The notes under the pieces were generated by a model. The model did no database searches. It saw only the letters and a list, made by a program, of their open reading frames with translations, and was not told where the DNA came from. Made by a program: the position numbers and the translations under genes. DNA of 64,000 bases. Origin: Mesorhizobium prunaredense. Lineage in GTDB: Bacteria; Pseudomonadota; Alphaproteobacteria; Rhizobiales; Rhizobiaceae. Positions 25,758 to 35,100 of the stretch are shown here, one piece after another. The DNA is taken from contig NZ_FTPD01000003.1 in assembly GCF_900156895.1 (NCBI RefSeq), forward strand, positions 124,001-188,000, in the 5' to 3' direction. Numbering within the stretch: the first letter of the stretch is position 1; each line of letters opens with the position of its first letter.

Positions 25758-26930
25758 CTATTCTCGCCCGTCGACGGCAAGGTCATACGTGCTAACCCCG
25801 TCCAGATTGTCCGGCCGCGCTAGTGCCTCAGGATGCCGTAACGTGCGCACGGCATCGAAGTAACCTGCCCGCCAATGCTCCTCCATGGACAGCCGCGAGA
25901 ACTCGTAATCCTTCGAGTGGGTTTCATACTGCTTAGAGCAGTAGATCAGATGGACCAGCTTGTAGACCTTGTGGTCCGCAATTGAGCTCAGCATTCTCGC
26001 CTCCTCGCTACCCAAAAGGTCCACGGGCAGTTTTGCCAGAAGGTTCGCGAGCGTGTGCCGGGCGCGCTGGTACTGCTTGAACTGCTCAGTATGGGCGCGC
26101 GTTCGGCTCGAATACTGGATTTCCTTTTGCCGCGCCGCGACGTCGGCCAGATTTCGGGGAAGCTCGCCGCGCTCGCTCCAGAGGTCGACCTGGAAGGCAA
26201 TCGTGTCCTGCCGCGTCCCGTGCTCGACGACCCACTGCAACGGCGTGTTGGAAACGAGGCCGCCGTCCCAGTAGAACTCACCCTCGATCTCGACCGCAGG
26301 GAAACCGGGCGGAAGCGAGCCGCTGGCCATCACGTGCTCGGGCCGGATCGTATGCGTCTCATTATCGAAGTAGACGAGATTTCCTGTCCGCACGTTCACG
26401 GCGCCGACACTGAAACGCATGCCGCCGGCGTTGATCCGGTCGAAGTCCACAAGCCGCTCCAGAGTACTCTTGAGGCGGTTGGTTTCGTAAAAGCTTGTGC
26501 TTTCAATTGAGCCATTCGGATACAGCCAGGGAACGGGCTGTCGGAGGCTGAAGAAGCCTGGGGCACCGGCGACGAGCGCGGAGGCTGCACTGAATTGATT
26601 GAAGAGTGTGCGCGGCAGATTGCCCTTCGGTGCGAGAGCGTCTGCGGCGGCAGTCCAGTCGAGAAGCGGATTGGCAGTGATCTCCCGCCAGAAGGTCCGC
26701 AGCTTCGCAACCCGTTCGGCTGGCTCGTTTCCAGCGATGATCGCGGAGTTGATGGCACCAATGGACACACCGGCAACCCAATCTGGATGAATGTTGGTCT
26801 CCGCAAGGGCTTCGTAGACGCCGGCCTGGTAGGCTCCAAGTGCCCCGCCGCCTTGCAACACCAACGCAATGCATTCGAAAGGGAGACGCCGTTCTACCGT
26901 TCGCAAATCCTTCTGGGACTGAAAGTTCAT
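25758..26930 (-). CDS. Patatin-like phospholipase with DUF3734-type C-terminus
   Basis: The 390-residue protein has the patatin oxyanion loop QGGGALGAYQAG (26-37), nucleophile Ser56 in GVSIG, and catalytic Asp222 in WDGG, completing the Ser-Asp dyad. The C-terminal 130 residues (RAHTEQFKQYQRARHTLANL, then LLGSEEAR and RLSMEEHWRAGYFDA) correspond to the DUF3734 extension of the rhizobial subgroup. It hydrolyses acyl esters, probably membrane phospholipid or polyhydroxybutyrate-associated lipid. Its ATG overlaps the stop of a truncated adaptor frame by four bases (ATGA) and follows AAGGAAAG. Confidence 0.93.
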   Translation of the reverse strand: MNFQSQKDLRTVERRLPFECIALVLQGGGALGAYQAGVYEALAETNIHPDWVAGVSIGAINSAIIAGNEPAERVAKLRTFWREITANPLLDWTAAADALAPKGNLPRTLFNQFSAASALVAGAPGFFSLRQPVPWLYPNGSIESTSFYETNRLKSTLERLVDFDRINAGGMRFSVGAVNVRTGNLVYFDNETHTIRPEHVMASGSLPPGFPAVEIEGEFYWDGGLVSNTPLQWVVEHGTRQDTIAFQVDLWSERGELPRNLADVAARQKEIQYSSRTRAHTEQFKQYQRARHTLANLLAKLPVDLLGSEEARMLSSIADHKVYKLVHLIYCSKQYETHSKDYEFSRLSMEEHWRAGYFDAVRTLRHPEALARPDNLDGVSTYDLAVDGRE

Positions 26931-27208
26931 CGAATGCTTTCCTTCTCACCGAGCGTGACCTCGCGGCCCTTTGCCGTCCGCATGGGGACAGGAAAGCTGA
27001 CATACATCGGGTCCTGGCTGACGATCGTCGCCAGCGTGCCGGAGTTCGGCCCGACCACGTTGCCGACAGTTGCCGACCGGGAAGGTGCCGGCTTCGCCGG
27101 AACCACCAGCAACGCAATAAGCCCGAAACTCGCACCTCGAGAGGTGATAGGGCTGCACATGCTATCTCCAGGTCGCCGACAGCTGAGGGCTGCCATCGTG
27201 ATCTCCAT
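26927..27208 (-). pseudogene. Truncated RND adaptor frame upstream of and coupled to the patatin gene
   Basis: The 93-codon frame contains ATVGNVVGPNSGTLATIVSQ, then DPMYVSFPVPMRTA. This is the beta-barrel segment of a membrane fusion protein, but the hairpin and lipoyl domains are absent and both ends are unrelated sequence. It is not a copy of the nearby adaptor (22763-23845), which has different residues there. It starts about 50 bases after operator O2 and ends in an ATGA overlap with the patatin start, so it may still be translated and act only as a coupling leader. Confidence 0.75.
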
Positions 27209-27255
27209 CAGTTCGAGCCATCTAATCCGGCTTCCGTTTCAAATTGGACTTTTAC

Positions 27256-27283
27256 GTCAAATCGACAATTTAGTCAATATGAG
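27256..27283. promoter_or_regulatory. TetR-type operator candidate O2 (patatin operon)
   Basis: GTCAAATCGAC followed by AATTTAGTCAATATGAG. The left arm is imperfect (GACAA instead of GACTA), but the right half TAGTCAATATGAG is identical to O1. It lies upstream of the adaptor remnant and patatin. Confidence 0.65.
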
Positions 27284-28586
27284 CATCACGCAACTGTACG
27301 ATGCAGAAAGCATGCCGAATATTGGGTTCGGCCTGGCAGCACGGCGGACACAAAGTAGCCCAAGCCCCCTCAGCGAGCGGGGGATGAACGCTGGCCATTG
27401 TGCGGCCTTGCGCTCTTGTGCTGCCTTGACCTCTTGTGCGGCCTTCCATTGGCGCAGATTGACTAGCTGCACGCGCCGCGGATCTTTTGCGTAGCTCATC
27501 TTCCCATCCTTCCGGCAGCCCCGAGACGCTGCATGCCCTGCTTGGGCCCAATCGTTGACGTCCACACTTCGCCCGGCGTCATGGCGCCCGGCTCTAGATC
27601 ATGCGAAGGGCGAGGCCGGCACCAAGCGCGACGCAAGCAGCGCCCGCCGCGCGCACCAGCCCCCGCAAACCCGAACCCACAGCAAACGCGGCGGCAATGC
27701 CGAGAGCGTGCAGCAGTGCAGTCCACACTGCGAGCCGGCCATGTACTCCAGCCCGCCGATTCCGCCCATGATCTCCGTTCCGGGCGCAGTCCATGCAGAA
27801 TGTTTGTAGATATAACCGCTCCAGCATGTAACTAGCTCCGTCCTTCGGCTTGAAATACTACGTATCGCCGAGGCTCAATACCATTGTCACGTTGGTCAAC
27901 TGCTCTAATGGAAAACGAAAGAGCGCATCACGCGAACATTCGAGCGCACTGCCGAACTTATACTTCTGTATACCGAGACTAACCGCCTACTTCGTGCGAG
28001 CGGCGTCGCCGTCAGCGCAGGCCCGCCGCTATCGGACGGATAGAGGTCGGATTTCGCCTGCATATTTTGCAGGAGGAGCGACAGACCTTCATTGCCAAGC
28101 GCGCGATTGCTGTCCACCCATCCGGCTCGTCATCACGCTAGATTGAGCGCGATCCACCTACCCGGTTCAAGGCGAACTTCATGAGGCAACCTACGCGGCG
28201 CGCCTTCGTCCTCCTGCCGGCATTGCAAACCGGAGCAATTGCAGGGATATCGTGGACCGGTCGCCTAAGGGCCTTCTACTCGGGTAACGGTGCCGTACAC
28301 TTGGTCCAGGAAGATAGAACCGGAAGCGGCAACGGACCCATACGAAGCGCCAGACTTCGCGTATCCGCCAGGGATGGGCCGCAGTTGCGACTTGCCGCAC
28401 CTGTGATCGCCTTGATTTGGGCATGCCTGGAAACGCCCTGGCGGCAGCCTAGGCTGGGTGTCGAAAAGTCGGCGGCCTGCACGGACAGCACCGAGCTTTC
28501 CCTGCTGCGCGCACAATCGCAGTCACATAGACTTGGTACGCCGCTGCAGTGTAAAATGACTTGAAACAGCGCCCTGGAGCGGATCC
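27284..28586. other. Long stretch with remnants only
   Basis: Thirteen hundred bases without an intact gene. It includes the HupE/UreJ-like scrap at 27594-27790. A minus-strand frame of 80 codons from ATG 27499 (GGAAGG before it; KAAQ repeats; running into operator O2) is possible but unsupported. The inverted repeat CCTGCA/TGCAGG around a five-base loop at 28060-28076 is the only hairpin noted. The rest appears to be decayed DNA between the lipid operon and the signalling block. Confidence 0.5.
27594..27790 (-). pseudogene. HupE/UreJ-like membrane protein, C-terminal scrap
   Basis: The minus strand reads LAVWTALLHALGIAAAFAVG, then GLRGLVRAAGAACVALGAGL and ALRMI with a stop. The TALLHALGI motif and final Ala/Gly helix are typical of the last two helices of HupE/UreJ nickel-related permeases. 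No start or N-terminal helices are present in frame. Family assignment is tentative because hydrophobic helices are low in information. Confidence 0.4.
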
Positions 28587-30083
28587 TTGAAGCTCGAAAC
28601 TGCGCCATCCGCGGCTGCGGCGTCACGATGGAACCGTTCCGCTGTGCTCCTTCCCATCGCGACCGCCGCGATGGCGGCCGGGACCTTTATCGTCGATACG
28701 GTCGACCCAAATGATATCTCCTTCCCTCTAGTTTACATCGTGGTCGTGCTCTTGGCCTCGCGCTTTTGCTACGGAAGGCACCTTGTGCTCGTCGCCGCCG
28801 GGTGCGTCGCACTTCTTATTTTGAGTTACCTGATCTCGCCTCCGATCGGGCCGACACAAGATGCCCTGATGCGTATGTCTATCAGGAGCACTGTGATCGC
28901 AGTGACGGCATATCTCGTCCTGCAGAGCCAAGCGGCACAAGCGGGCGAGCGCGAGAAAGCCGCGCTTCTCGACCTGACGCAGGACACGATTTTCGTCCGC
29001 AACATGGACGACGTCATTACCTATTGGAACCGCGGCGCCGCGGAATTGTATGGATGGAGCGCGGAAGAAGCCGTCGGGCGGGTTACGCACGACCTGTTGA
29101 AGACGCGCTTTTCCGCACCGCTCACCGCGATAAATGCCGAATTGCACTCCCTCGGCCGCTGGGACGGCGAACTCGTCTATACCAAGCGCAACGGCTCGGA
29201 GGTGGCAGTGGCGAGCAGATGGGCCCTGCAGCGCGACCGGCAAGGCAACCCAGCCAGCGTATTGGAGACCAACAACGACATCACCGAGCGCAAGCGGGCG
29301 GAGGATGCCCTACAACTCGCACAAGCCGAACTCGCGCATGTTGCGCGAATGAGCACGTTGGGCGAGCTTGCCGCTTCGATCGCCCACGAGATCAACCAGC
29401 CGCTCGCCGCCATCGTGAATGGCGCCGGTGCCGGGCTGCGCTGGTTGGACAGGCAGCCGCCGGACCTCGATGAGGCGCGGCAAATGCTTGCCCGCATTCT
29501 GAAGGACGGCAACCGCGCGGCCGAAGTGATCGGTCGAATCCGCGCTTTGGTCCGCAAGTCTCCGGTCAAGATGGATCGGCTCTCCTTTAACAACATCGTG
29601 CTCGATGTAATCGCGCTGGCACGCAGCGATATCGAGCGAAATCGAGTCGTGCTCCGTACCCGGCTCACCGACGATTTGCCACCCATCCAGGGGGACCGGG
29701 TACAGCTGCAACAGGCGCTCCTCAACCTTGTTGTCAACGCGATTGAGGCGATGCACGATCATGAGCCGCGAGAGCTGGTGATCACTTCCGGAAACGACGA
29801 GGCGCAGAACGTCGTCGTGTCGGTGCGCGATTCAGGCCCGGGGCTCGACCCGGAGACTGTCAGCCGCATCTTCCAGTCTTTCTTCACGACCAAGGCGGAC
29901 GGGATGGGCATGGGACTGTCGATTTGCCGGTCCATCGTGGAAGCGCATGGGGGGCAGCTTTCGGCTCGCGCAAACGAACCGCGCGGCGCCCGCTTCGAAG
30001 TCGCGCTTCCCCGAGAGCAGACCGGGCACGCCGCCGACACGAGCCAGGCAGCCGCGCTGACTATACCTTCGTATAATGCTTAG
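28587..30083 (+). CDS. Membrane-bound PAS sensor histidine kinase (FixL-like architecture, no visible heme His set)
   Basis: The 498-residue protein has four N-terminal helices (about 18-36, 45-60, 65-84 and 98-114), a PAS domain (about 124-235, with DTIFVRNMDDVITYWNRGAA and LYGWSAEEAVG) and a kinase core. His267 in LAASIAHEINQPL is the phospho-acceptor; the N box is NLVVNAIEAM, then RDSGPGLDPE and GMGMGLSICRSI. The start is TTG 28587 after GGAG. It is followed by a stand-alone receiver gene (30172) in the same direction, its likely partner. The linker LQLAQAELAHVAR is shared almost exactly with the giant kinase, so the two are related. Confidence 0.9.
   Translation: MKLETAPSAAAASRWNRSAVLLPIATAAMAAGTFIVDTVDPNDISFPLVYIVVVLLASRFCYGRHLVLVAAGCVALLILSYLISPPIGPTQDALMRMSIRSTVIAVTAYLVLQSQAAQAGEREKAALLDLTQDTIFVRNMDDVITYWNRGAAELYGWSAEEAVGRVTHDLLKTRFSAPLTAINAELHSLGRWDGELVYTKRNGSEVAVASRWALQRDRQGNPASVLETNNDITERKRAEDALQLAQAELAHVARMSTLGELAASIAHEINQPLAAIVNGAGAGLRWLDRQPPDLDEARQMLARILKDGNRAAEVIGRIRALVRKSPVKMDRLSFNNIVLDVIALARSDIERNRVVLRTRLTDDLPPIQGDRVQLQQALLNLVVNAIEAMHDHEPRELVITSGNDEAQNVVVSVRDSGPGLDPETVSRIFQSFFTTKADGMGMGLSICRSIVEAHGGQLSARANEPRGARFEVALPREQTGHAADTSQAAALTIPSYNA
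30062..30075. promoter_or_regulatory. Dyad TATACC-N2-CGTATA at the end of the kinase gene
   Basis: The palindrome-like TATACCTTCGTATA overlaps the last codons of the PAS kinase, 96 bases before the receiver gene. Similar dyads, TATGCC-GA-GGTATA at 38455-38468 and TATGCC-GA-CGTATA at 40585-40598, precede the two other kinase genes. Partly coding, so the coincidence may be chance. Confidence 0.35.
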
Positions 30084-30171
30084 CTCCTTTTGATCAGCAG
30101 AGGATCTCAGTAGATTAGAAGCGTACACGGCAGTGCGCGTTGCGCTTGGCGCGAGATTGAGAGTTCCGAGG

Positions 30172-30555
30172 TTGAAGCGAGAGGCAGTCATTGCGGTCGT
30201 AGATGACGACGAGTCGGTTCGGGAAACCACCAAGGGTCTGATTAGATCGGTGGGATTTTCCGCCGAGGCGTTTGGCTCTGCGGAGGATTTTCTGGCCTCC
30301 GACCATCTTGGCCGTACTGACTGCCTGATTGCAGATGTCAACATGCCCGGCATGAGCGGGCTCGATCTGCTTGAACGTCTTGCGGGGGCCGGCAGGACTA
30401 TTCCGACCATTCTGATCACCGCCTACCCCAATGAAAGGATTCGGATGCGCGCGCTGAACGCCGGAGTGCGCTGCTACTTGCCTAAGCCCTTTGCCGAAGG
30501 CGATCTGCTCGGCTGCCTCCGTGCGGCTCTCGGCAACGGTATCTCCAGCCGTTGA
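30172..30555 (+). CDS. Stand-alone response-regulator receiver protein
   Basis: A 127-residue receiver domain: acidic Asp11-Asp13, phospho-acceptor Asp55 in LIADVNMPGMSG, Thr83 in LITAYPNE and Lys105 in YLPKPF. It has no output domain. The start is uncertain; TTG 30172 gives the family-typical MKREAVIAVVDDD, while a GTG 13 codons upstream (30133) is also open. It follows the PAS kinase by 88 bases on the same strand and ends 22 bases before the convergent FixJ-type regulator, so it is probably the kinase's partner or a phosphate relay to that regulator. Confidence 0.85.
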   Translation: MKREAVIAVVDDDESVRETTKGLIRSVGFSAEAFGSAEDFLASDHLGRTDCLIADVNMPGMSGLDLLERLAGAGRTIPTILITAYPNERIRMRALNAGVRCYLPKPFAEGDLLGCLRAALGNGISSR

Positions 30556-30576
30556 GACCGCTGAGCGTGTGAATGG

Positions 30577-31230
30577 CTACGGGCTGCGGGAGCTGACACC
30601 TTCGTGCGATCGCTCCAACCCCATGTTCAGCCTGTCGGCCATTCGCGCCAAATCAGGCAGGGAGGCAGCTTTCATTTTTCTCATCACCTGCCCACGATGA
30701 ACTTTGACCGTAATCTCGCTGACGCCTAATTCGTAGGCAGTCTGTTTATTCGCCCGTCCAGCCACCACCAAGGCCATGACCTCGCGCTCGCGCTGACCAA
30801 GGCTCTCGAAGCGGGCGCGCAACTCGGTCAAGGACTTTTCGTCATCCAGCCGCACCCGGTCCCGCTCCAGGCCCAACTGGATCGCGTCGAGTAGGTCCTG
30901 GTCGCGGAATGGCTTGGTGAGGAACTCGATCGCGCCATCCCTCATCGCTCGCACGGTCATGGGAATGTCACCATGCCCGGTGATGAAAATTATTGGGATA
31001 TGGATGTTATCCGCCGCGAGGTCCCGTTGGAATTCAAGGCCGCTACGTCCGGGAAGCCGGACGTCGAGCACGAGGCACGCAGGCCCCTCTGGGCGGGCGA
31101 CGGCGAGGAATTCGCGCACGTGGCCGAATAGCTGCGCTTGCAGGCCTACCGATCGCACAAGGCTGCCGAGCGTCTCGCGGACTGCCGGATCATCGTCGAT
31201 GACGACAACGGTCGACTGTGGGTGGGCCAT
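30577..31230 (-). CDS. FixJ-family response regulator (receiver + LuxR HTH) A
   Basis: The 217-residue protein has phospho-acceptor Asp56 in LVLDVRLPGRSG, FITGHGDIPMTVRAM and LTKPF in the receiver. A C-terminal LuxR-type helix-turn-helix (about 140-200) includes LGQREREVMALVVAGRANKQ and VSEITVKVHRGQVMRKM. ATG 31230 is preferred to the TTG four codons upstream, which abuts the AGGGG site. It is a paralogue of the regulator at 31461-32087, about half identical by eye. Neither has an adjacent dedicated kinase on the same strand, but the giant hybrid kinase follows upstream of them in transcription order. Confidence 0.92.
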   Translation of the reverse strand: MAHPQSTVVVIDDDPAVRETLGSLVRSVGLQAQLFGHVREFLAVARPEGPACLVLDVRLPGRSGLEFQRDLAADNIHIPIIFITGHGDIPMTVRAMRDGAIEFLTKPFRDQDLLDAIQLGLERDRVRLDDEKSLTELRARFESLGQREREVMALVVAGRANKQTAYELGVSEITVKVHRGQVMRKMKAASLPDLARMADRLNMGLERSHEGVSSRSP

Positions 31231-31460
31231 CTCGATGCTCAACCCCTATATCCTCCGCACAAATTATGACACTCGCGCTTGCGCCCATCAAGCACCATCC
31301 CTATCCCAACGACCGCCTGTCGGTGTTAAGGAATGCGGTGCTGGGAGGAGCCGAACGAGCCGCTACGGTCGCGATAGCGAGCCAGTGAACCGGCAGGCTA
31401 GTAGCGGGCCTATTTACTCCAGGATAGTACTGCCCTCTAGTTTCGTGTCGCCGACCAACG

Positions 31461-32087
31461 CTATTTGGCCCGCGCCGGCTGTGCAGTGACGCCCAGGCTG
31501 TCCGCCATGCGGACCAGATCAACGAGAGACTTCGCCCGCATCTTCTGCATAACGTGACCGCGGTGGACCTTTACCGTCACCTCACTCAGACTCGCTTGGC
31601 CTGCAATCTGCTTGTTGACGCTGCCGGTGACCACCAAGTGCATGATCTCTCGCTCGCGGGCCGTCAGGGAATCGTAACGCGTGCGGAGGTCGGCGATCAG
31701 CTTGGCCTCCTCCCGCCGAGCGCGGTCCCGCTCGATTCCGGCATGGACTGCGTCGAGCAACTCCTGTTCACGCAGCGGCTTCGTCAGAAACTCAATGGCG
31801 CCGGATTTCATTGCCCGCACAGAGATCGGAACATCGCCGTGGGCGCTTATGAAAATCACGGGAAGCTGAATGCTCAGATTCTGGAGAATTTTCTGCATCT
31901 CAAGCCCACTCCGCCCCGGCAGCCTGACGTCGAGGATGATGCACCCAGGCGCGTCGGCGCGCTTTGTGTCCAGAAACTCCTGACCCGACGCGAAAGTCTG
32001 CACCTCAAGCCCAACGGAGCGCAATAGATCACCGACGCCCTCCCGGACCGACACGTCATCATCAATGATGTAGACAACGTCCTTCAT
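31461..32087 (-). CDS. FixJ-family response regulator (receiver + LuxR HTH) B
   Basis: The 208-residue protein has Asp10-Asp11, phospho-acceptor Asp53 in ILDVRLPGRSGLEM, FISAHGDVPISVRAM and LTKPLREQ. The HTH reads LTAREREIMHLVVTGSVNKQ and LSEVTVKVHRGHVMQKM. It lies 50 bases downstream of the giant kinase on the same strand, so kinase and regulator probably form one unit. Its HTH differs from regulator A mainly outside the recognition helix (SEVTVKVHRG against SEITVKVHRG), so both may read the same DNA sites. Confidence 0.92.
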   Translation of the reverse strand: MKDVVYIIDDDVSVREGVGDLLRSVGLEVQTFASGQEFLDTKRADAPGCIILDVRLPGRSGLEMQKILQNLSIQLPVIFISAHGDVPISVRAMKSGAIEFLTKPLREQELLDAVHAGIERDRARREEAKLIADLRTRYDSLTAREREIMHLVVTGSVNKQIAGQASLSEVTVKVHRGHVMQKMRAKSLVDLVRMADSLGVTAQPARAK

Positions 32088-32137
32088 CCACGCGCCTCAA
32101 CTTCGAACCATCATACCGGCAGGCCGGACGCAGGAGC

Positions 32138-35100
32138 TTATTGCGCTTTCCCCTCAACTGGCAACGTGAACTGGAAAACTGCGCCGTGAGGGCGGTTCGG
32201 CACGGCCCAGAGCCGACCGTTGTGGGCTTCGATGATCGAACGGCTGATCGTCAGGCCGAGGCCCATGCCCTTTGGCTTGGTGCTGTAGAACGCCTCGAAC
32301 ATTTCCTCGATCTTCGCAGAGTCGATCTGCGGGCCGCTATCACGCACAGCCACCAGGACGGTGTCGCATGCCGGCTGCTCAGTGCTTATCGTGAGCTCGC
32401 GTGATGCTTTCGGATCAGCCGACATCGCATCCTTGGCGTTCATGAGCAGGTTTAGAATGACCTGCTGTAACTGGACCTGGTCTCCGAGAACGGGGGGCAA
32501 GTTGCTCAATAGTTTGATGTTTGGCGAGACCGCAGCCCGTTGTAGGTCCGTGGTTACCAACGCGATCGTTTCCAAAACGACCTCGTTGATGCTTAACCAC
32601 TCGCGACGTTCCGGTGATTTCTTGGCCATTGCCCGTATTCGGTCGATGACCTCGGATGCGCGGAATGCGTCACTTACCATGCGCTCCACGGCGCGACGAG
32701 CGGAGATGATATCGCGCGGATCCGCGTCCAAGTAACGTAGAGCCGCGTTGCCGCTGGCGACGAGACCGGTGAGAGGCTGTCTGACCTCGTGGGCGATTGA
32801 AGCCGCAAGCTCACCCATCATGGTCAACCTGCTCACATGAGCCAGCTCGGCTTGCGCGAGTTGTAGGGCATTCTCCGCCTGCTTACGATCGGTGATGTCA
32901 CGCACCAGTGAAAGACGAAACCACTCTTCTCCCAGTTGGAATTTGCCGGCGCGAATTTCGACCGGAAACACGGTCCCATCCTTACGCCTGTGGAGGGTCT
33001 CGAAAGTCGTCGTCTGTCCGGCGTCCACATGATCAACCACTGTCGCCAGTGCCTCTTGGTCGAGACCTCCATCAAACTCGCGCGGATGCATTCCAATCAG
33101 CTCCTCGCGGCTGTAGCCGAGGCCCTCGCAGGCTTGCCGGTTAACGTCTTTGACGGTCAGGTCGTCGGCGTGCAGGAAAAATGCGTCGGTCGCGTGATCG
33201 ACAAATGTTCTGAAGCGGGACTCGCTCGCTCGAAGTCTTTGCTCTCCCCGCTTGCGCTCGGACAAATCGAGCACGAAAGCGACAGCCTGGTTCGCGCTTC
33301 CTTCGAAGCTTGCCTCGCCAATCAACACCGGCACGCGGGAGCCGTCCTTGCGCCGGTACTCCTTTTCGAATGGTTGAACGCTACCGGCCGCCTTCAGCTC
33401 GGCCTCAGCCTCGGCGTCACGATCCCGCCATTCCTCCGTCGTCAGTTCCGCGCTGGATAGGCGTCCGCCGAGAAGGTCGTCGCGACCATAGCCGACCATG
33501 CTGAGGAAAGCCTCATTCGCTTCGACAATTCGGCCATCGATATCCCGGATGAATATCCCGATGATGTTGGCCTCGACCAGTCGGCGGATCCGACCTTCGC
33601 GTTCCTCGAGATCGCGGTACAAGCCGGTATTCACGAGCGCCGTTGCCGCTTGCGAAGCGAGTATTTTCAGCACTGCCATCCGTGCCGGCGCGAACACGCG
33701 AGAGGCGAGATTATTTTCGACGTAGAGCACACCTGACAAGGCGCTCTGATTGAGTAACGGCATACATAGGATCGACAGCCCAGGGTGCTGAATAAGATAC
33801 GGATCCTCGGCGAAGGCTTCGTTGCCAGTGGTGGCATCGAGGATCACGCTTTCCTTGGTGCGCACGACGTAGCGGAGTACCGAGCCTGGCAGCTTGACAG
33901 ACTCGACGGGTTCGTCGCGCAAATCGACTTCGATCACGTTGCCATTCGTGCTGGCCTCCGCCATCAAACGCGGCTCGCTTCCTTTCGACCAGATTAGCAG
34001 GCCTCGCTCACCCCCCGACTGCTCGAGTGCGATACGCAGGACTGTCTCAACAAGCCTCTCAAGGACGATCTCACTCGACACGGCCTGCGAAACCTTGATC
34101 ACTGTGGCGAGGTCGAGATGTTCCAACGGTGCCTCGATCGTCCTTGTCGCAGTGGCTGCCGTTTCTTCGTTCCGCAACTGTGGAAAGTGCTCGTCGAGTT
34201 GCCGAACCTTACCGTCGGCCCCCCAGCGTTGATAGGAGCGGCGAGCATTCTGCAGGTAAAGCCCGGCAATGTGATCGAACCCGCGTCTGCGGTAAAAGGC
34301 TGAAGCGCGATCATAAGCGATCGCTTCGTCGTTAGGCAGCAAGTTCGTTCTGGCAAGCTGAGCGGCTTGTTCGTAGAGGCGTTCAGCCTCCAGCGTCCGC
34401 CTGTCCAATCGCGCGCTCTCCGCTCCTAGCAGCGCTGCGCGGCTCCCAAAATTCTCCGGGCAGTGCTTGGACCACTCCTCAAGCTGGCGGCGATGGTCAC
34501 GCAGGTCCTTCCGGTGTTGAGAGCTCTCGGTGGCCGAGACTTCGTCGCAAAGCGCGGCCAGCGAAAGGCCGGCGTAGAAATGGTATTCCGCCCGCTCAAA
34601 AATGGCGGGCGTCATCCAGAGGAGGTCCCGCGCTTTCGATGCCGCTGCGAGCGCGGCGACGTAGTCGCCGGCAAGCCAGCGGGCCTGCAGCTTGCGGATC
34701 CAATACAAGCAACTACCTGGCCTGCCGTCGATATCTCGCTCGAATTGAACCTCATCGAATCCGGTGTCGTTGAAGCAGCCAAACACCGGCGTCAGTCCAC
34801 GAAGCGTTCGAACGAGCTGCAGTTGCCCGGCAATGAAACCGACAACCACACCGAAGCCGGCTTGGCGCGCGAAATCCAGACCGGCTTGCGCGTCACGTTG
34901 AACCTCGGAAAGCGGCTCACCGCCAGCAAGAAGATAGGTAAGCAGGTTGTTGCGGCTCAGCACGGCGTATGTGAGATCGCCTACTTGCTGTGCAGTGTCA
35001 AAGACGCGTCCAGCGAGTGCGCGTCCCGTCCGCACATGCCGTGGAGAGGACTTAGCAAGGTTGCCGAAAGCGAGGTAGACACGCGCTTTCAGGCGGTCCA

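Noticed and set aside
27257..27499. 80-codon minus-strand frame with KAAQ repeats
   Set aside because: A fair ribosome-binding site exists, but the frame is low-complexity and its end runs through operator O2; not credible as a conserved protein.
28060..28076. Short inverted repeat CCTGCA/TGCAGG
   Set aside because: Six pairs without a T-run, not adjacent to any gene; too weak to call a terminator or riboswitch.
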